Shown piece after piece: positions 5,685 to 7,791 of a DNA stretch of 7,791 bases. The DNA is taken from contig DATFRR010000082.1 in the NCBI GenBank assembly GCA_035263025.1, positions 1-7,791 of the forward strand. The letters are read 5' to 3'. Made by a program: the position numbers and the translations under genes. How positions within the stretch are numbered: position 1 is the stretch's first letter; every line of letters starts with the position of its first letter. This stretch comes from DASQPR01 sp035263025 (GTDB lineage Bacteria > Actinomycetota > Actinomycetes > Mycobacteriales > Micromonosporaceae). The notes under the pieces are model-generated. The model was given only the letters and a program-made list of their open reading frames with translations. It was not told the origin of the DNA and made no database searches.

Positions 5685-6143
5685 GTGACCGAGCCACCGT
5701 TCCTCGACGACGTGAACAAGCGGATCATCGACCAGCTCCAGCGCGACGGCCGCATGTCGTATGCGGCGCTCGCCAAGCAGATCGGGCTGTCCGAGGCCGC
5801 GGCACGCCAACGCGTCCAACGCATGCTGGACACCGGAGTCATGCAGATCGTGGCCGTCACCGACCCGCTGACCTTGGGCTTCCATCGTCAAGTCATGGTC
5901 GGCATGAAGGTCGAGGGCGACATGAGTTCGGTCGCCGAGAAGATCGCGCAGATCCCCGAGGTCGACTACGTGGTGATCTGTGCGGGCAGCTACGACATCC
6001 TCGCCGAGCTCGTGTGCACCGACGACGAACACTTGCTCGCGCTCTTGAACGAGAAGATCCGCAGCATCGATGGCGTTCGCTCCACCGAGACGTACGTCTA
6101 CCTGAAGCTCGCCAAGCAGACCTATGCGTGGGGGACCCCATGA
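5685..6143 (+). CDS. Lrp/AsnC-family transcriptional regulator
   Basis: A 152-residue feast/famine regulator. LDDVNKRIIDQLQRDGRMSYAALAKQIGLSEAAARQRVQRM (8-47) is the Lrp N-terminal helix-turn-helix with the recognition helix at about 36-47; the rest (about 66-145) is the RAM ligand-binding and oligomerisation domain, including the conserved GSYDILAEL (101-109) turn. Such proteins sense an amino acid or related amine and switch catabolic or transport genes. I prefer the GTG at 5685 because the fold begins right after it; an in-frame TTG at 5649 would add 12 residues but lies inside the likely operator. The stop overlaps the aminotransferase start (ATGA), so the regulator is the first gene of that operon and probably controls it and the divergent oxidoreductase. 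The effector is unknown; a polyamine-derived amino acid is the likeliest by context. Confidence 0.9.
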   Translation: MTEPPFLDDVNKRIIDQLQRDGRMSYAALAKQIGLSEAAARQRVQRMLDTGVMQIVAVTDPLTLGFHRQVMVGMKVEGDMSSVAEKIAQIPEVDYVVICAGSYDILAELVCTDDEHLLALLNEKIRSIDGVRSTETYVYLKLAKQTYAWGTP

Positions 6144-7567
6144 GTTATGCGGAACTCGGCAGCGAAGATCTGGAAGCCGCCGCCCGAGACCACCTGTGGA
6201 TGCACTTCACGCGCTTGTCGGCCTACGCCGACTCGCCGATTCCGATCATCGCGCGCGGCGAAGGCCCCTACTTGTGGGACACCAACGGCAAGCGCTACAT
6301 CGACGGCCTCGCCGGGCTGTTCGTGGTGCAGGCCGGGCACGGCCGGCACGAGCTCGCCGACGCCGCCGCGAAGCAGGCGAGCGAGCTGGCGTTCTTTCCC
6401 ATCTGGTCGTACGCCCACCCGAAGGCCGTCGAACTCGCCGACCGTCTCGCCGACCTCGCGCCCGGTGACCTCAACCGGGTGTTCTTCACCACCGGCGGCT
6501 CAGAAGCCGTCGAATCGGCCTGGAAGCTGGCCCGCTCGTACTTCAAGCGGGTCGGCAAGCCGGGCAAGGTGAAGGCGATCTCGCGACACATCGCCTACCA
6601 CGGCACGTCCATGGGCGCGCTGTCGATCACCGGGCTGCCCGGGATCAAGGAGGACTTCGAGCCGCTCGTACCGTCGACGATCCGGGTACCGAACACGAAC
6701 CTTTACCGCGCGCCGGCCGGCACGGCGGGACCGGACGGCACGGACGCCGAGGCCTTCGGGCGCTGGGCAGCCGACCGGATCGCCGAGGCGATCGAGTTCG
6801 AGGGCCCGGACACCGTGGCATGTGTGTTCCTCGAGCCGGTGCAGAATTCCGGCGGCTGCTTCCCGCCGCCACCCGGATACTTCCAACGGGTCCGTGAAAT
6901 CTGCGACGAGTACGACGTCCTGCTCGTCTCCGACGAAGTGATCTGTGCGTTCGGCCGGCTCGGCGAATACTTCGGCGCACAGCGCTATGGCTACCTGCCC
7001 GACATCATCACGTGTGCGAAGGGCATGACGTCCGGCTACATCCCGGCCGGCGCGATGATTGTCAGCGACCGCCTCGCCGAGCCGTTCCTTTTCGAGATGG
7101 GCGGCGCCGACACGCTTCGCCGGCCGACCAGCAACTGGTTCGCGCACGGCATCACGTTCGGCGGACACCCCGTCGCGGCCGCGGTCGCGATGGCCAACCT
7201 CGACCTCTTCGAGCGCGAGGACCTCAACGGACACGTCCGCCGCAACTCACCCATCTTCCGATCGCACCTGGAGCGGCTGACCGACCTACCGATCGTCGGC
7301 GACGTGCGCGGCGACGGCTACTTCTTCGGCATCGAACTGGTCAAGGACAAGGCGACCAAGGAGACGTTCGACGACGACGAGTGCGAGCGGCTGCTGCGCG
7401 GCTTCCTGTCCAAGGCGCTCTTCGACGCCGGGCTGTACTGCCGCGCGGACGACCGGGGCGACCCGGTGGTGCAGCTGGCCCCGCCGCTGATCTGCGACGA
7501 GACCCACTTCGCGGAGATGGAGCAGATCCTGCGGTCGGTGCTGACCGAGGCCTGGGAGCAGCTGTAG
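6140..7567 (+). CDS. Class III PLP aminotransferase, putrescine/diamine omega-transaminase type
   Basis: A 475-residue fold-type I class III transaminase, likely transferring the terminal amino group of putrescine or a related diamine to pyruvate or another keto acid, giving 4-aminobutanal for PatD. Visible marks: DHLWMHFTRL (17-26) at the N-terminus, typical of omega-transaminases; TGGSEAVESAWKL (118-130); YHGTSMGALS (153-162); EPVQNSGG (232-239); VSDEVICAFGR (263-273, Asp265 to the PLP ring nitrogen); CAKGMTSGY with Schiff-base Lys294; and GITFGGHP (337-344) for phosphate binding across the dimer. The ATG at 6140 overlaps the Lrp stop and a G-rich GGGGGA (6130-6135) lies 4 nt upstream. It differs clearly from the GabT in this window, so it is not a recent duplicate. 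It resembles SpuC-type enzymes more than GabT; the true amine donor could also be cadaverine, taurine or beta-alanine. Confidence 0.88.
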   Translation: MSYAELGSEDLEAAARDHLWMHFTRLSAYADSPIPIIARGEGPYLWDTNGKRYIDGLAGLFVVQAGHGRHELADAAAKQASELAFFPIWSYAHPKAVELADRLADLAPGDLNRVFFTTGGSEAVESAWKLARSYFKRVGKPGKVKAISRHIAYHGTSMGALSITGLPGIKEDFEPLVPSTIRVPNTNLYRAPAGTAGPDGTDAEAFGRWAADRIAEAIEFEGPDTVACVFLEPVQNSGGCFPPPPGYFQRVREICDEYDVLLVSDEVICAFGRLGEYFGAQRYGYLPDIITCAKGMTSGYIPAGAMIVSDRLAEPFLFEMGGADTLRRPTSNWFAHGITFGGHPVAAAVAMANLDLFEREDLNGHVRRNSPIFRSHLERLTDLPIVGDVRGDGYFFGIELVKDKATKETFDDDECERLLRGFLSKALFDAGLYCRADDRGDPVVQLAPPLICDETHFAEMEQILRSVLTEAWEQL

Positions 7568-7571
7568 CGCC

Positions 7572-7791
7572 GTGGCCTACTCATCCCTCTCGTTCTGGCT
7601 GGACTCGGTCTCCGACGACCTCACCCCGCGCCCGCCACTGCCCGGCGACACCGACGTCGACGTGTGCATCGTCGGCGGCGGTTACACCGGGCTCTGGACG
7701 GCGTACTACCTCGCGGTGGCACAGCCCGGGCTGCGGGTGGCCGTGCTCGAGGCGGAGACAGCCGGGTACGGCGCCAGCGGGCGCAACGGCG
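7572..7791 (+). CDS. FAD-dependent amine oxidoreductase (DAO / PuuB-like), 3'-truncated by window edge
   Basis: Only the first 73 codons are present, but they show the start of a D-amino-acid oxidase-fold flavoenzyme. VDVCIVGGGYTGLWTAYYL holds the dinucleotide GGGYTG motif (about residues 35-40), VAVLEAE gives the acidic residue that binds the FAD ribose, and GYGASGRNG is the flavin-contacting loop typical of gamma-glutamylputrescine oxidase (PuuB) and relatives. Start at GTG 7572, 4 nt after the aminotransferase stop; the nearest G-rich site, GGGAG (7554-7558), is rather far at 13 nt, so reinitiation after the upstream stop is likely. By context it oxidises a polyamine, gamma-glutamylated polyamine or related amine, releasing aldehyde, ammonia and hydrogen peroxide. 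The substrate-binding part is beyond the window, so PuuB is a best guess. Confidence 0.82.
   Translation, partial: MAYSSLSFWLDSVSDDLTPRPPLPGDTDVDVCIVGGGYTGLWTAYYLAVAQPGLRVAVLEAETAGYGASGRNG

Overview
The window is from a high-GC Gram-positive bacterium, almost certainly an actinobacterium: codon third positions are overwhelmingly G or C, GTG starts are used, and the catabolic proteins have the sequence character of actinobacterial polyamine and amino-acid catabolism enzymes. I cannot name a genus. It holds seven genes read as real, plus a partial one at the right edge.

Left part (1-2361, + strand): the 3' two-thirds or more of a gamma-aminobutyraldehyde dehydrogenase (PatD type), then, 2 nt later, a complete 4-aminobutyrate aminotransferase (GabT). 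Together they would take 4-aminobutanal to GABA and GABA to succinate semialdehyde. Middle (2362-3979, + strand): a two-gene AbiE-type (type IV) toxin-antitoxin module, an AbiEi winged-helix antitoxin/repressor overlapping an AbiEii nucleotidyltransferase toxin by 4 nt. A perfect 10-bp inverted repeat brackets its likely promoter. Right part: a saccharopine dehydrogenase-family oxidoreductase on the - strand (4023-5240), a 444-nt divergent regulatory interval, then a + strand operon of an Lrp/AsnC regulator, a class III aminotransferase (overlap of 4 nt) and the start of a PuuB/DAO-type FAD oxidoreductase (gap of 4 nt).

Read as a system, this is a putrescine/polyamine (possibly also lysine-type diamine) catabolic locus. 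The class III aminotransferase and the FAD oxidase are two ways to oxidise an amino group on a diamine or a glutamylated diamine, PatD oxidises the aminoaldehyde, GabT removes the last amino group, and the Lrp protein probably senses an amino acid or amine and controls both arms of the divergent region. The AbiE module splits this locus at its convergent junction and is a likely acquired defence or addiction element. The least explained parts are the saccharopine dehydrogenase-like enzyme, whose substrate is not evident, and the long divergent interval, with repeats at both ends and an unexplained GC-rich centre. I see no rRNA, tRNA, CRISPR array, insertion sequence or recognised riboswitch.
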